Shown: in pieces, positions 21,275 to 29,863 of the stretch
Layout of the letters: every line of letters starts with the position of its first letter
Numbering within the stretch: the first letter of the stretch is position 1
Source of the DNA: Xanthomonas chitinilytica
GTDB taxonomy: Bacteria; Pseudomonadota; Gammaproteobacteria; Xanthomonadales; Xanthomonadaceae
Reading direction: 5' to 3'
DNA length: 64,000 bases
Assembly (NCBI RefSeq): GCF_026107455.2
Contig: NZ_JAPCHY010000001.1
Span: 372,001 to 436,000 of the forward strand
Program-made: the position numbers and the translations under genes
The notes under the pieces: model-generated
What the model was told of the DNA's origin: nothing
The model's database searches: none
What the model saw: only the letters and a program-made list of their open reading frames with translations

Positions 21275-24200
21275 ATGACCTTCGCCTTCCTTCGCTTCGA
21301 GCTGCGCGAGCAGCTCCGTTCCCCGCTGCTGTGGCTGCTGGCGCTGTTCCTGGCGCTGATGGCCTTCGCCGCCGCCTCCAGCGATGCCGTCCAGATCGGC
21401 GGCGGCATCGGCAACGTGCACCGCAATGCGCCGACGGTGATCGCCTCCTTCATGACGTCCTTCACCCTGATCGGGTTGCTGGTCGCCACCCTGTTCGTCA
21501 GCAACGCCCTGCTGCGCGACTTCGACCTGGGCACCGCCGAGCTGGTGTTCTCCAGCCCGATCAAGCGCCGCGACTACCTGCTCGGCCGCATCGGCGCCGC
21601 CCTGCTGGCCAGCCTGTTGATGTACCTGATCATCGCCAGCGGCCTGTTCATCGCCCAGTTCATGCCGTGGATCGACGCGGCGCGGCTGGGCCAGGTGTCG
21701 CTGCACCCCTACCTGTGGGCGTTCGCGGTGATGGTGCTGCCCAACGTGCTGTTCACCACCGCGCTGCTGTCGGTGCTGGCCGCGACCACCCGCAACATCC
21801 TGTGGGTGTACATCGGGGTGATCGTGTTCATCGTGCTGTACGGCGTCAGCAGGGCGCTGCTGGCCGACATCGACAACCAGCAGATCTCCGCATTGCTCGA
21901 TCCGCTGGGCATCCGGGCGATGAGCCACGCCACGCGTTACTGGTCTGCCGAGGAGCGCAACACCGGGCTGCCGGCGCTGTCCGGCTTCCTGCTGCAGAAC
22001 CGTGCGCTGTGGCTGGCGACGAGCGCCGCGCTGTTCGCGGCCACCTTCGCCCTGTTCCGCACCCAGCGCGCCGGCACCGGCCGCGCCGGCAGCCGCCAGC
22101 GCCGCGAACCGGAGACGGCCGCCCGCCACGGCGCGCGCTCCACCACCGTCGCGCCGCGCGCGATCCCGGCCTTCGGTGCCGCCAGCACCGCGCAGCAGTT
22201 GCTGCGCCAGCTGCGCTTCGACACCGCCGGCATCTTCCGCAGCATTCCCTTCATCGTGCTGCTGTTGCTGGGCCTGGCCAACTTCATTCCCTCCGCGCTG
22301 TTCCGCCAGAGCCTGTACGGCACGCCCACCTGGCCGGTCACCTCGCAGATGCTCGCCGCCCTGCAGGGCAGCTACAGCTGGCTGCTGGTGCTGATCGTGC
22401 TGTTCTACGCCGGCGAACTGGTGTGGAAGGAGCGCAATGCGCGCGTGGCCGGCATCACCGACGCCACGCCGGTGCCGAACTGGGTGCCGCTGCTGGGCAA
22501 GTTCCTGGCCCTGGTCGCGGTGGTGCTGGGCTTCCAGGCCATCGGCGGGCTGGCTTCGGTCATCGTGCAGCTGTGCAAGGGCTACACCCACATCGAACCG
22601 ATGCTGTACGTGAAGACCCTGCTGCTGAACTCCATCGTGTTCGTGCTGATGGGCGGCCTGGCGCTGGCGCTGCAGGTACTGAGCAACAACAAGTTCCTCG
22701 GCTACGCGCTGTTGATCCTGGTGCTGATCGGGCAATCGATACTGGGCCTGCTCGATTACACCCAGGACATCTACAACTACGCCAGCGCGCCGAATGCGCC
22801 GTATTCGGACATGAACGGCTACGGCCATTTCCTGACCGGGCAGCTGGCCTTCCAGGGCTACTGGACCTTGTTCCTGCTGGTGTTGCTGCTGCTGTGCGCG
22901 GCGCTGTGGGTACGTGGCGTGGATACGGGCTGGCGCCCGCGCCTGCGGCTCGCCCGGCAGCGCCTGCGCGGCGGGCTGGGCGTGGCGCTGGCCGCCTCGA
23001 TCGCGGCCTTCGTCGCCTGCGGCGCCTGGCTGTACTGGAGCACCAACATCCGCAACGAGTTCGTCTCGCCGGACCAGATGCTGGACCGCCAGGCCCGATA
23101 CGAGCGCGAATACCGCAAGTACAAGGATCTGCCGCAGCCGCGCATCATCGCCGTCGACAACACCGTCGACCTGCGTCCGGAAACCCAGACGGTCCGCATC
23201 GACGGCCGCTACCGCGTGCGCAACACCCACGCCGCCGCGATCCCCACCATCCACGTGGCGATGGGCGACGACCGCACGCTGGCCAGCATCGAACTGGGCG
23301 GCGCCAGGCTGACCACGCACGACGAGGCGCTGGGCTACCGCATCTACACGCTGGATACACCGATGCAGCCGGGCGAGGAACGCGACATCGCCTTCACCGT
23401 GGACATCCACCCGGACGGCATCACCGCCGGCCAGGCACAGAGCCGGATCGTGGGCAATGGCAGCTTCTTCAACAGCCGCGTGCTGCCGGCCTTCGGCTAT
23501 GACACCGGCGCGGAGATCAGCGACCGCAACGAACGCCGCAAGCGCGACCTGGGCGAACCCACGCGCATGCCGAAGCTGGAGGACGAGGCCGCGCGCGCCG
23601 ACACCTACATCTCCAACGACGCGGACTGGCTGGATTTCCGCACCACCATCTGCACCGCGCCGGACCAGATCGCGCTGGCCCCGGGCTACCTGAAGAAGGA
23701 ATACAGCCGCGACGGGCGCCGCTGCTTCGACTACGCGATGGACCGGCCGATGCTCAACTTCTATGCCTACCTGTCGGCGCGCTGGGCGGTGCACAAGGCC
23801 GCCTACAAGGACATCCCGATCGAGATCTACTACGACCCCAAGCACCCGTACAACGTGGAGCGGATGGTCGAGGGCGTGCAGAAGTCGCTGGCCTACTACG
23901 AAGCCAACTTCAGCCCGTACCAGCACCATCAGGTGCGCATCATCGAGTTCCCCGGCTACCAGTCGTTCGCGCAGAGCTTCGCCAACACCATTCCCTACTC
24001 CGAATCCATCGGCTTCATCGCCGACCTGCGCGACCCGGACGACATCGACTACGTGTTCTACGTCACCGCGCACGAGGTCGCGCACCAGTGGTGGGCGCAC
24101 CAGGTGATCGGCGCCAACGTGCAGGGCGCGACCCTGCTGTCCGAGTCGCTGTCGCAATACTCGGCGCTGATGGTGATGGAGAAGGAATACGGCCGCGCGC

Positions 24201-24862
24201 ACATGCGCCAGTTCCTCAAGACCGAGCTGGATCGCTACCTGTCCGGCCGCGGCGGCGAGGACGTGGAGGAACTGCCGCTGTACCGCGTGGAGAACCAGCA
24301 GTACATCCACTACCGCAAGGGTTCGGTGGCGTTCTACCGGCTGCGCGAGGAAATGGGCGAGCAGGCGCTCAACCGCGCCCTGGCCCGTTTCATCCAGGCC
24401 AAGGCCTTCCAGCAGCCGCCCTACACCACCTCGGCCGAGCTGCTGGACTTCATCCGCGCCGAGGCCAAACCCGAGCAGCAGGCGCTGATCACCGACCTGT
24501 TCGAGAAGATCAGCTTCTACGACAACCGGGTGGTGGCCGCGACCGCCAAACGCCGCGCCGACGGCCGCTACGACGTGACCCTGGAGCTGCACGCGGCCAA
24601 GCGCTACGCCGACGGCATCGGCAAGGAAACCGCCGGTACGCTGGACGACTGGATCGAGATCGGCGTGTTCGCCAAGGGGCCGTCGGGCAAGGAGCGCGAC
24701 GAGAAGGTGCTGTACCTGCAGCGCCACCACGTCACCGAGGCCGCACCGCGGATCACCGTGACCGTGGACGAACTGCCCCACGAGGCCGGGTTCGACCCCT
24801 ACAACAAGCTGATCGACCGGGTATCGGCCGACAACCGCAAGCGGGTCAGCCTGCAGCAGTAA
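21275..24862 (+). CDS. ABC-2 permease fused to an M1-family metallopeptidase domain
   Basis: 1195 residues. The N-terminal half (about 1-600) is a permease with around twelve transmembrane segments in two blocks; ABC-2-like stretches include RDFDLGTAELVFSSPIKRRDYLLGR. After a last segment near 575-590 (lWLYWSTN), an extracytoplasmic region begins with a beta-rich domain and continues into an M1 aminopeptidase fold. Zinc ligands are H933-E-V-A-H937 and a glutamate about 20 residues later (LLSESLSQYSALM). The usual GAMEN exopeptidase motif is replaced by SFANTIPYSES. Paired with the ATPase at 20369. Substrate unknown; the fusion suggests that export and processing are linked. Confidence 0.9.
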   Translation: MTFAFLRFELREQLRSPLLWLLALFLALMAFAAASSDAVQIGGGIGNVHRNAPTVIASFMTSFTLIGLLVATLFVSNALLRDFDLGTAELVFSSPIKRRDYLLGRIGAALLASLLMYLIIASGLFIAQFMPWIDAARLGQVSLHPYLWAFAVMVLPNVLFTTALLSVLAATTRNILWVYIGVIVFIVLYGVSRALLADIDNQQISALLDPLGIRAMSHATRYWSAEERNTGLPALSGFLLQNRALWLATSAALFAATFALFRTQRAGTGRAGSRQRREPETAARHGARSTTVAPRAIPAFGAASTAQQLLRQLRFDTAGIFRSIPFIVLLLLGLANFIPSALFRQSLYGTPTWPVTSQMLAALQGSYSWLLVLIVLFYAGELVWKERNARVAGITDATPVPNWVPLLGKFLALVAVVLGFQAIGGLASVIVQLCKGYTHIEPMLYVKTLLLNSIVFVLMGGLALALQVLSNNKFLGYALLILVLIGQSILGLLDYTQDIYNYASAPNAPYSDMNGYGHFLTGQLAFQGYWTLFLLVLLLLCAALWVRGVDTGWRPRLRLARQRLRGGLGVALAASIAAFVACGAWLYWSTNIRNEFVSPDQMLDRQARYEREYRKYKDLPQPRIIAVDNTVDLRPETQTVRIDGRYRVRNTHAAAIPTIHVAMGDDRTLASIELGGARLTTHDEALGYRIYTLDTPMQPGEERDIAFTVDIHPDGITAGQAQSRIVGNGSFFNSRVLPAFGYDTGAEISDRNERRKRDLGEPTRMPKLEDEAARADTYISNDADWLDFRTTICTAPDQIALAPGYLKKEYSRDGRRCFDYAMDRPMLNFYAYLSARWAVHKAAYKDIPIEIYYDPKHPYNVERMVEGVQKSLAYYEANFSPYQHHQVRIIEFPGYQSFAQSFANTIPYSESIGFIADLRDPDDIDYVFYVTAHEVAHQWWAHQVIGANVQGATLLSESLSQYSALMVMEKEYGRAHMRQFLKTELDRYLSGRGGEDVEELPLYRVENQQYIHYRKGSVAFYRLREEMGEQALNRALARFIQAKAFQQPPYTTSAELLDFIRAEAKPEQQALITDLFEKISFYDNRVVAATAKRRADGRYDVTLELHAAKRYADGIGKETAGTLDDWIEIGVFAKGPSGKERDEKVLYLQRHHVTEAAPRITVTVDELPHEAGFDPYNKLIDRVSADNRKRVSLQQ

Positions 24863-24871
24863 GCCGCCGGC

Positions 24872-24897
24872 CGGAATCCGGCGCGAGCCGGATTCCG
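24872..24897 (+). terminator. Hairpin after the permease-peptidase gene
   Basis: CGGAATCCGGC, loop GCGA, GCCGGATTCCG: a perfect 11-bp stem with a stable four-base loop ten bases after the stop codon at 24862. There is no T-run, as is common in such G/C-rich genomes, so it may be a weak terminator or a 3' stabiliser. Confidence 0.6.
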
Positions 24898-24976
24898 TAC
24901 CCGGGCGAATGGGTATACAGTCCGGCTGTCCCGGCTGCATGCCGGAGTTCACGGAAAACTCCCTGGGAGGGGAAAC

Positions 24977-25420
24977 ATGCGCAAGACCTTCAAGACCCTG
25001 CTGCTGGCCCTGCCGCTGGCTGCGGCCGCCTTCTCCGCCAGCGCCGCCGACGGCGCGACCGGCCGCTGGAAGACCATCGACGACAAGACCGGCAAGGTGA
25101 AGTCCATCGTCGAGATCACCCAGGCCGCCAACGGCACCCTCAGCGGCAAGGTGGTGGACATCCTGTATTCCGAGCGCGGTCCGGACCCGGTCTGCGACAA
25201 GTGCGACGGCGAGCGCAAGGGCAAGCCGGTCAAGGGCATGACCATCCTCTGGAACCTCAAGGCCGACGGCGCCAACCAGTGGTCCGGCGGCACCATCCTC
25301 GACCCGGCCAACGGCAAGAGCTACAAGTCCAAGGCCGAACTCAAGGACGGCGGCGGCAAGCTGGACGTGTCCGGCTGCGTGGCCTTCATCTGCCGCGCGC
25401 AGACCTGGGTGCGCGAGTAA
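24977..25420 (+). CDS. DUF2147 family secreted protein
   Basis: 147 residues with a clean signal peptide (LLLALPLAAAAFSASA, cleavage near residue 24). The rest matches DUF2147: GRWKTIDDKTGKVKSIVEI, a CDKCDGERKGKP cysteine pair, and a C-terminal CVAFICRAQTW. The cysteines could form two disulfides in the periplasm. Function unknown. The ATG follows GGGAGGGG. A -10-like TATACA lies at about 24912. Confidence 0.88.
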   Translation: MRKTFKTLLLALPLAAAAFSASAADGATGRWKTIDDKTGKVKSIVEITQAANGTLSGKVVDILYSERGPDPVCDKCDGERKGKPVKGMTILWNLKADGANQWSGGTILDPANGKSYKSKAELKDGGGKLDVSGCVAFICRAQTWVRE

Positions 25421-25707
25421 TCCCACGACCGCGCCCGTGCGACGGAACGGGAAGTGCATCGCCACGCGCCGCCCGCCCGTTCCGTCCACCGGCACTCCTT
25501 CCTCCATGCGGCGGCGCCAACCGCCGCCGGCAAACCGGCCCGGCGCTTCGCCATCGGCAGCGCCGCCCGGCCACGACCGCCCATCCGTGGCTTCCCGGCT
25601 GACGCGACGATCCACAGGCACGCCGTTGCGCCAGCGCCGGCGCATCCCCGCGGGGCCGCCGCGGCGCGGCATGCGATAATCGCCGGTCCCCCGCACCACG
25701 ACCGGCC

Positions 25708-27789
25708 ATGACCCGCACCGCACTCGTCACCACCGCCCTGCCCTATGCCAACGGCCCGCTGCACCTGGGCCACCTGGTCGGCTACATCCAGGCCGACATC
25801 TGGGTGCGCGCGCGGCGCCTGAACGGCGACAGGACCTGGTTCGTCTGCGCCGACGACACCCATGGCACCCCGATCATGCTGGCCGCGGAGAAGGCCGGGG
25901 TCACCCCGGAAGCCTTCATCGCCAACATCCAGGCCAGCCACGAGCGCGACTTCGCCGCCTTCGGCGTGGCCTTCGACCACTACGACTCGACCAACTCGGC
26001 CGCCAACCGCGAGCTGACCGAAGCGTTCTACCTGAAGCTGGAACAGGGCGGCCACATCGCCCGGCGCTCGGTGGCGCAGTTCTACGACCCGGCCAAGGGC
26101 ATGTTCCTGCCCGACCGCTACATCAAGGGCACCTGCCCCAAGTGCGGCAGCGGCGACCAGTACGGCGACAACTGCGAGGTCTGCGGCGCCACCTACGGCC
26201 CCACCGACCTGATCGACCCGAAGTCGGTGATCTCCGGCGCCACGCCCGAGATCCGCGACTCGGAGCATTTCTTCTTCGAGGTCGGCCGCTTCGAAGCGTT
26301 CCTGCGGCAGTGGCTGGCCGGCGACGTCGCCCTGCCGGGGGTCAAGGCCAAGCTGATGGAGTGGCTGGACGCCGACGGCGGCCTGCGCGCCTGGGACATC
26401 TCGCGCGACGCCCCGTATTTCGGCTTCGAGATCCCCGGACAGCCCGGCAAGTACTTCTACGTCTGGCTGGACGCGCCGATCGGCTACCTGTCCAGCTTCA
26501 AGACCCTGTGCGAGCGCAGCGGCGAGGACTTCGAATCGCACCTGCGCGCCGGCACCGATACCGAACTGCACCACTTCATCGGCAAGGACATCGTCAACTT
26601 CCACGGCCTGTTCTGGCCGGCGGTGCTGCACGGCACCGGCCACCGCGCGCCGACCCGGCTGCACGTCAACGGCTACCTGACCGTGGACGGCGCCAAGATG
26701 TCCAAGTCGCGCGGCACCTTCGTCATGGCCCGCACCTTCCTGGACGTGGGCCTGGAACCGGAAGCGCTGCGCTACTACTACGCGGCCAAGTCCTCCGGCG
26801 GCGTGGACGACCTGGACCTCAACCTGGGCGACTTCATCGCCCGGGTCAACGCCGACCTGGTGGGCAAGTTCGTCAACCTGGCCAGCCGCTGCGCCGGCTT
26901 CATCGCCAAGCGCTTCGACGGCCGCCTGGCCGACGCGCTGCCCGATCCGGCGCAGTACCAGCGCTTCGTCGCCGCGCTGGCGCCGATCCGCGAGGCCTAC
27001 GAGCGCAACGACCCGGCCGCGGCGATCCGCCAGACCATGGCGCTGGCCGACGAAGCCAACAAGTACATCGACGAACAGAAGCCATGGGTGATCGCCAAGC
27101 AGGACGGCGCCGACGCGCAGCTGCAGTCGGTCTGCACCCAGGGCCTGAACCTGTTCCGGATACTGGCCGCCGCGCTCAAGCCGGTGCTGCCGCGCACCAG
27201 CGCCGAGGCCGAGGCCTTCCTGTCCGCGCCGCTGACCGGCTGGGACGGCATCGCCACGCCGCTGACCGCGCACACCGTCCAGCCCTACACCGCCCTGTTC
27301 ACCCGTATCGACCCGAAACTGATCGACGCCATGACCGACGCCTCCAAGGACACCCTGCAGACCACCGCCCCGGCCACCGGGGCCAAGCCGGCCAAGGCCG
27401 AGAAGCCCGCCAAGGCGGAAACCAAGCCCGAAGCCGCGGTCGACGGCGCCACGCCGGCCTACATCGGCATCGACGACTTCGCCAAGCTCGACCTGCGCAT
27501 CGGCAAGGTGCTGGTGTGCGAGTTCGTGGAGGGTTCGGACAAGCTGCTGCGTTTCGAGCTGGACGCCGGCGAACTGGGCAAGCGCCAGATCTTCTCCGGC
27601 ATCCGCGCCAGCTACGGCGAACCGGAAAAGCTGGTCGGCCGCAGCGTGGTGTTCATCGCCAACCTGGCCCCGCGCAAGATGCGCTTCGGCATCAGCGAAG
27701 GCATGATCCTGTCGGCCGGCTTCGACGGCGGCGCACTGGCGCTGCTCGATGCCGACAGCGGCGCCCAGCCGGGCATGCCGGTACGCTGA
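25708..27789 (+). CDS. metG: Methionyl-tRNA synthetase
   Basis: 693 residues, the long dimeric form. The HIGH box is HLGH at 19-22 (PYANGPLHLGHL) and the KMSKS motif starts at 330. A single zinc knuckle is formed by CPKCGSGDQYGDNCEVC around residues 144-160. A lysine/alanine/proline linker (about 555-580) leads to the C-terminal Trbp111-like tRNA-binding and dimerisation domain (IGKVLVCEFVEGSDKL). It charges elongator and initiator tRNA-Met. The 287 bp upstream hold no recognisable gene. Confidence 0.97.
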   Translation: MTRTALVTTALPYANGPLHLGHLVGYIQADIWVRARRLNGDRTWFVCADDTHGTPIMLAAEKAGVTPEAFIANIQASHERDFAAFGVAFDHYDSTNSAANRELTEAFYLKLEQGGHIARRSVAQFYDPAKGMFLPDRYIKGTCPKCGSGDQYGDNCEVCGATYGPTDLIDPKSVISGATPEIRDSEHFFFEVGRFEAFLRQWLAGDVALPGVKAKLMEWLDADGGLRAWDISRDAPYFGFEIPGQPGKYFYVWLDAPIGYLSSFKTLCERSGEDFESHLRAGTDTELHHFIGKDIVNFHGLFWPAVLHGTGHRAPTRLHVNGYLTVDGAKMSKSRGTFVMARTFLDVGLEPEALRYYYAAKSSGGVDDLDLNLGDFIARVNADLVGKFVNLASRCAGFIAKRFDGRLADALPDPAQYQRFVAALAPIREAYERNDPAAAIRQTMALADEANKYIDEQKPWVIAKQDGADAQLQSVCTQGLNLFRILAAALKPVLPRTSAEAEAFLSAPLTGWDGIATPLTAHTVQPYTALFTRIDPKLIDAMTDASKDTLQTTAPATGAKPAKAEKPAKAETKPEAAVDGATPAYIGIDDFAKLDLRIGKVLVCEFVEGSDKLLRFELDAGELGKRQIFSGIRASYGEPEKLVGRSVVFIANLAPRKMRFGISEGMILSAGFDGGALALLDADSGAQPGMPVR

Positions 27790-27797
27790 GCGCCCCC

Positions 27798-27822
27798 GGG
27801 GAGCCGGCAACATCGGCTCCCC
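27798..27822 (+). terminator. Hairpin after metG
   Basis: GGGGAGCCG, loop of seven bases, CGGCTCCCC: a perfect 9-bp stem starting nine bases after the metG stop. There is no T-run. It separates metG from the HAD phosphatase gene and may act as a terminator. Confidence 0.55.
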
Positions 27823-27856
27823 GATCGCACGGCGCATGTCCCGGCGGAACCGTCCC

Positions 27857-28447
27857 ATGGAACTGGCCCTGTTCGACTTCGACCACACGGTCACCACCTG
27901 CGACACCTATGGCCGTTTCCTGCGCCGTGTCGCCACGCCAGAACAGCTGGCGCAAGCGCGCTGGAAGGTCGGCCCGTGGCTGCTGGCCTACAAGCTGGGG
28001 TTGATCTCGGCCGAGGCGATCCGTGCGCGCGTCACCCGCCTGACCTTCAGCGGCCGCCACGCCGGCGACATCGCCGAACTGGCCAGCGCCTATGCGCACC
28101 AGGTGCTGCCGGAACTGGTACGACCGGAAATGCTGCAACAGATCCAGTGGCACAAGGCGCAGCAGCACACCGTGGCGATCGTGTCCGGCTCGCTGGACCT
28201 GTACCTGCGCCCCTGGTGCGAGCAGCATGGCCTGCAGCTGATCTGCAACCGCCTGGAAAGCGATGGCGACCGCCTCACCGGCCGCTACGCCGGCGGCGAT
28301 TGCGGCCCGCACAAGGTGGCGCGCATACAGCAGCTGTTCGACCTGGGCCGGTTCCAGCGTATCCACGCCTACGGCGACAGCCGCGAGGACAAGCCGATGC
28401 TGGCGCTGGCGCACGAGCGCTGGTATCGCGGCAAACTGGTGTCCTGA
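27857..28447 (+). CDS. HAD-IB family phosphatase
   Basis: 196 residues of the HAD superfamily, subfamily IB (phosphoserine phosphatase-like). Motif I is DFDHT (nucleophile D7, acid D9), motif II is IVSGS, and motif III/IV is [11 protein letters not shown]. The start at ATG 27857 puts motif I at the extreme N-terminus as usual. Members act on phosphoserine, phosphatidylglycerophosphate or similar; the DSREDxPML ending resembles the PgpC/YfhB branch but the assignment is open. Confidence 0.85.
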   Translation: MELALFDFDHTVTTCDTYGRFLRRVATPEQLAQARWKVGPWLLAYKLGLISAEAIRARVTRLTFSGRHAGDIAELASAYAHQVLPELVRPEMLQQIQWHKAQQHTVAIVSGSLDLYLRPWCEQHGLQLICNRLESDGDRLTGRYAGGDCGPHKVARIQQLFDLGRFQRIHAYGDSREDKPMLALAHERWYRGKLVS

Positions 28448-28485
28448 TTTCCACGCACGCCTATCCGCGCAGCCCCACGCCACGC

Positions 28486-28908
28486 ATGCAAGCTCTCCCT
28501 ACCAACGACCTGATCGAACGCCTGGACCGGGTGCTGCCGCAGACCCAGTGCGGCCAGTGCGGCTTCGACGGTTGCCGGCCGTATGCCGAGGCGATGGCGC
28601 GCGGCGAGGCCGGCGTGGACCATTGCCCCCCGGGCGGCGATGCCGGGGCGCGGGCGCTGGCCCGCATCCTCGGCGTGCCGGCATTGCCCTACGACCGCTC
28701 GCGCGGCGAACACAAGCCGCCGCAGGTGGCCTTCATCGTCGAGGCCGACTGCATCGGCTGCACCAAGTGCATCCAGGCCTGCCCGGTGGATGCGATCGTC
28801 GGCGGCGCCAAGTACATGCATACCGTCATCGCCGACCTGTGCACCGGCTGCGAGCTGTGCATCCCGCCGTGCCCGGTGGACTGCATCGAACTGGAACCCT
28901 CACCGTAG
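28486..28908 (+). CDS. rnfB: RnfB-type iron-sulfur protein, lacking the membrane anchor
   Basis: 140 residues. The N-terminus holds the Fes-type cluster motif CGQCGFDGC with a later HCPPGG; two 4Fe-4S ferredoxin motifs follow ([12 protein letters not shown] and [12 protein letters not shown]). RnfB passes electrons in the membrane Rnf/Rsx complex, but full-length RnfB has an N-terminal transmembrane helix that is absent here, and no other rnf gene is in the window. The stop codon TAG (28906-28908) is part of the GTAG of a REP element, and the last ~105 bases of the gene are repeated four more times downstream. Confidence 0.88.
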   Translation: MQALPTNDLIERLDRVLPQTQCGQCGFDGCRPYAEAMARGEAGVDHCPPGGDAGARALARILGVPALPYDRSRGEHKPPQVAFIVEADCIGCTKCIQACPVDAIVGGAKYMHTVIADLCTGCELCIPPCPVDCIELEPSP

Positions 28909-28970
28909 AGCGCAGCTTGCTGCGCTTGGGTTTCTCCGGGGAGATCCCAGCGCAGCAAGCTGCGCTCTAC
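28905..28970. repeat. GTAG-REP inverted pair 1 (contains the rnfB stop)
   Basis: GTAG, then the perfect palindrome AGCGCAGCTTGCTGCGCT (28909-28926), a 22-base spacer that is itself nearly palindromic, then AGCGCAGCAAGCTGCGCT (28949-28966) and CTAC. Each half is a GTAG tetranucleotide followed by a stem-loop, the form recognised by REP-associated tyrosine transposases; the whole forms a 66-bp cruciform-prone dyad. Confidence 0.9.
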
Positions 28971-29127
28971 GGCTGTGTGTGGCTTACGGTACCGCTGCGG
29001 CGGCGGCGATCTCGATCTTCCACTGCGGCACCCGGCACATGCATACCGTCATCGCCGACCTGTGCACCGGCTGCGAGCTGCGCATCCCGCCGTGCCCGGT
29101 GGACTGCATCGAACTGAAACCCTCACC

Positions 29128-29193
29128 GTAGAGCGCAGCTTGCTGCGCTTGGGCTTCTCCGGGAAGATCCCAGCGCAGCAAGCTGCGCTCTAC
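29128..29193. repeat. GTAG-REP inverted pair 2
   Basis: Same 66-bp structure as pair 1 with a few changes in the central spacer (GGGCTTCTCCGGGAAGATCC). It follows the first rnfB-tail fragment, again so that the fragment's frame ends on the TAG of GTAG. Confidence 0.9.
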
Positions 29194-29348
29194 GGCTGTG
29201 TGGCTTACGGTACGGCCGCGGTGACGACGATCTCGATCTTCCACTGCGGCGCCCGGTACATGCATACCGTCATCGCCGACCTGTGCACCGGCTGCGAGCT
29301 GCGCATCCCGCCGTGCCCGATGCGCTGCATCGAACTGGAACCCTCACC

Positions 29349-29414
29349 GTAGAGCGCAGCTTGCTGCGCTTGGGCTTCCCCGGGAAGATCCCAGCGCAGC
29401 AAGCTGCGCTCTAC
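29349..29414. repeat. GTAG-REP inverted pair 3
   Basis: Same 66-bp structure; the spacer here reads GGGCTTCCCCGGGAAGATCC. Both 18-base palindromic arms and both GTAG/CTAC ends are unchanged. Confidence 0.9.
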
Positions 29415-29566
29415 GGCTGTGTGGCTTACGGTACCGCTGCGGTAACGACGATCTCGATCTTCCTCTGCGGCGCCCGGTACATATCTTCCCTCATCGCCGA
29501 CCTGACCGGCTGCGAGCTGTGCATCCCGCCGTGCCCGGTGGAGTGCATCGAACTGAAACCCTCACC

Positions 29567-29632
29567 GTAGAGCGCAGCTTGCTGCGCTTGGGCTTCTCCG
29601 GGAAGATCCCAGCGCAGCAAGCTGCGCTCTAC
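29567..29632. repeat. GTAG-REP inverted pair 4
   Basis: Same 66-bp structure, identical in spacer to pair 2. The arms are intact although the flanking rnfB-tail copy has lost three bases. Confidence 0.9.
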
Positions 29633-29784
29633 GGCTGTGTGGCTTACGGTACGGCCGTGGTGACGACGATCTCGATCTTCCTCTGCGGCGCCCGGTACAT
29701 ATCTTCCCTCATCGCCGACCTGACCGGCTGCGAGCTGCGCATCCCGCCGTGCCCGGTGGACCGCATCGAACTGGAACCCTCACC

Positions 29785-29850
29785 GTAGAGCGCAGCTTGC
29801 TGCGCTTGGGTTTCTCCGGGGAGATCCCAGCGCAGCAAGCTGCGCTCTAC
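29785..29850. repeat. GTAG-REP inverted pair 5, next to the intact ridA end
   Basis: Same 66-bp structure, with the spacer sequence of pair 1 (GGGTTTCTCCGGGGAGATCC). It sits 13 bases from the real ridA stop codon (29864-29866). The outermost pairs, 1 and 5, are thus more alike than the inner ones. Confidence 0.9.
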
Positions 29851-29863
29851 GGCTGTGTGTGGC

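Noticed and set aside
20258..25723. Minus-strand frame of 1821 residues
   Set aside because: Antisense to the ABC ATPase, permease-peptidase and DUF2147 genes, all of which have clear motifs; composition typical of a shadow frame.
28975..29352. Plus-strand frame of 125 residues across the first repeat units, ending in a ferredoxin-like cysteine stretch
   Set aside because: It only carries the repeated rnfB tail in frame after a stretch of unrelated out-of-frame sequence; there is no ribosome-binding site and the cluster cysteine is changed to arginine.
29205..29402. Minus-strand 64-65-residue frames repeated in each unit of the array
   Set aside because: They start at TTG inside a REP palindrome, run antisense through rnfB remnants and end on the ridA tail; kept only as an observation, not as genes.
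28905..29850. CRISPR array
   Set aside because: The repeats are long palindromic pairs with about 150-bp intervening pieces that are themselves repeated; there are no unique spacers and no cas genes.
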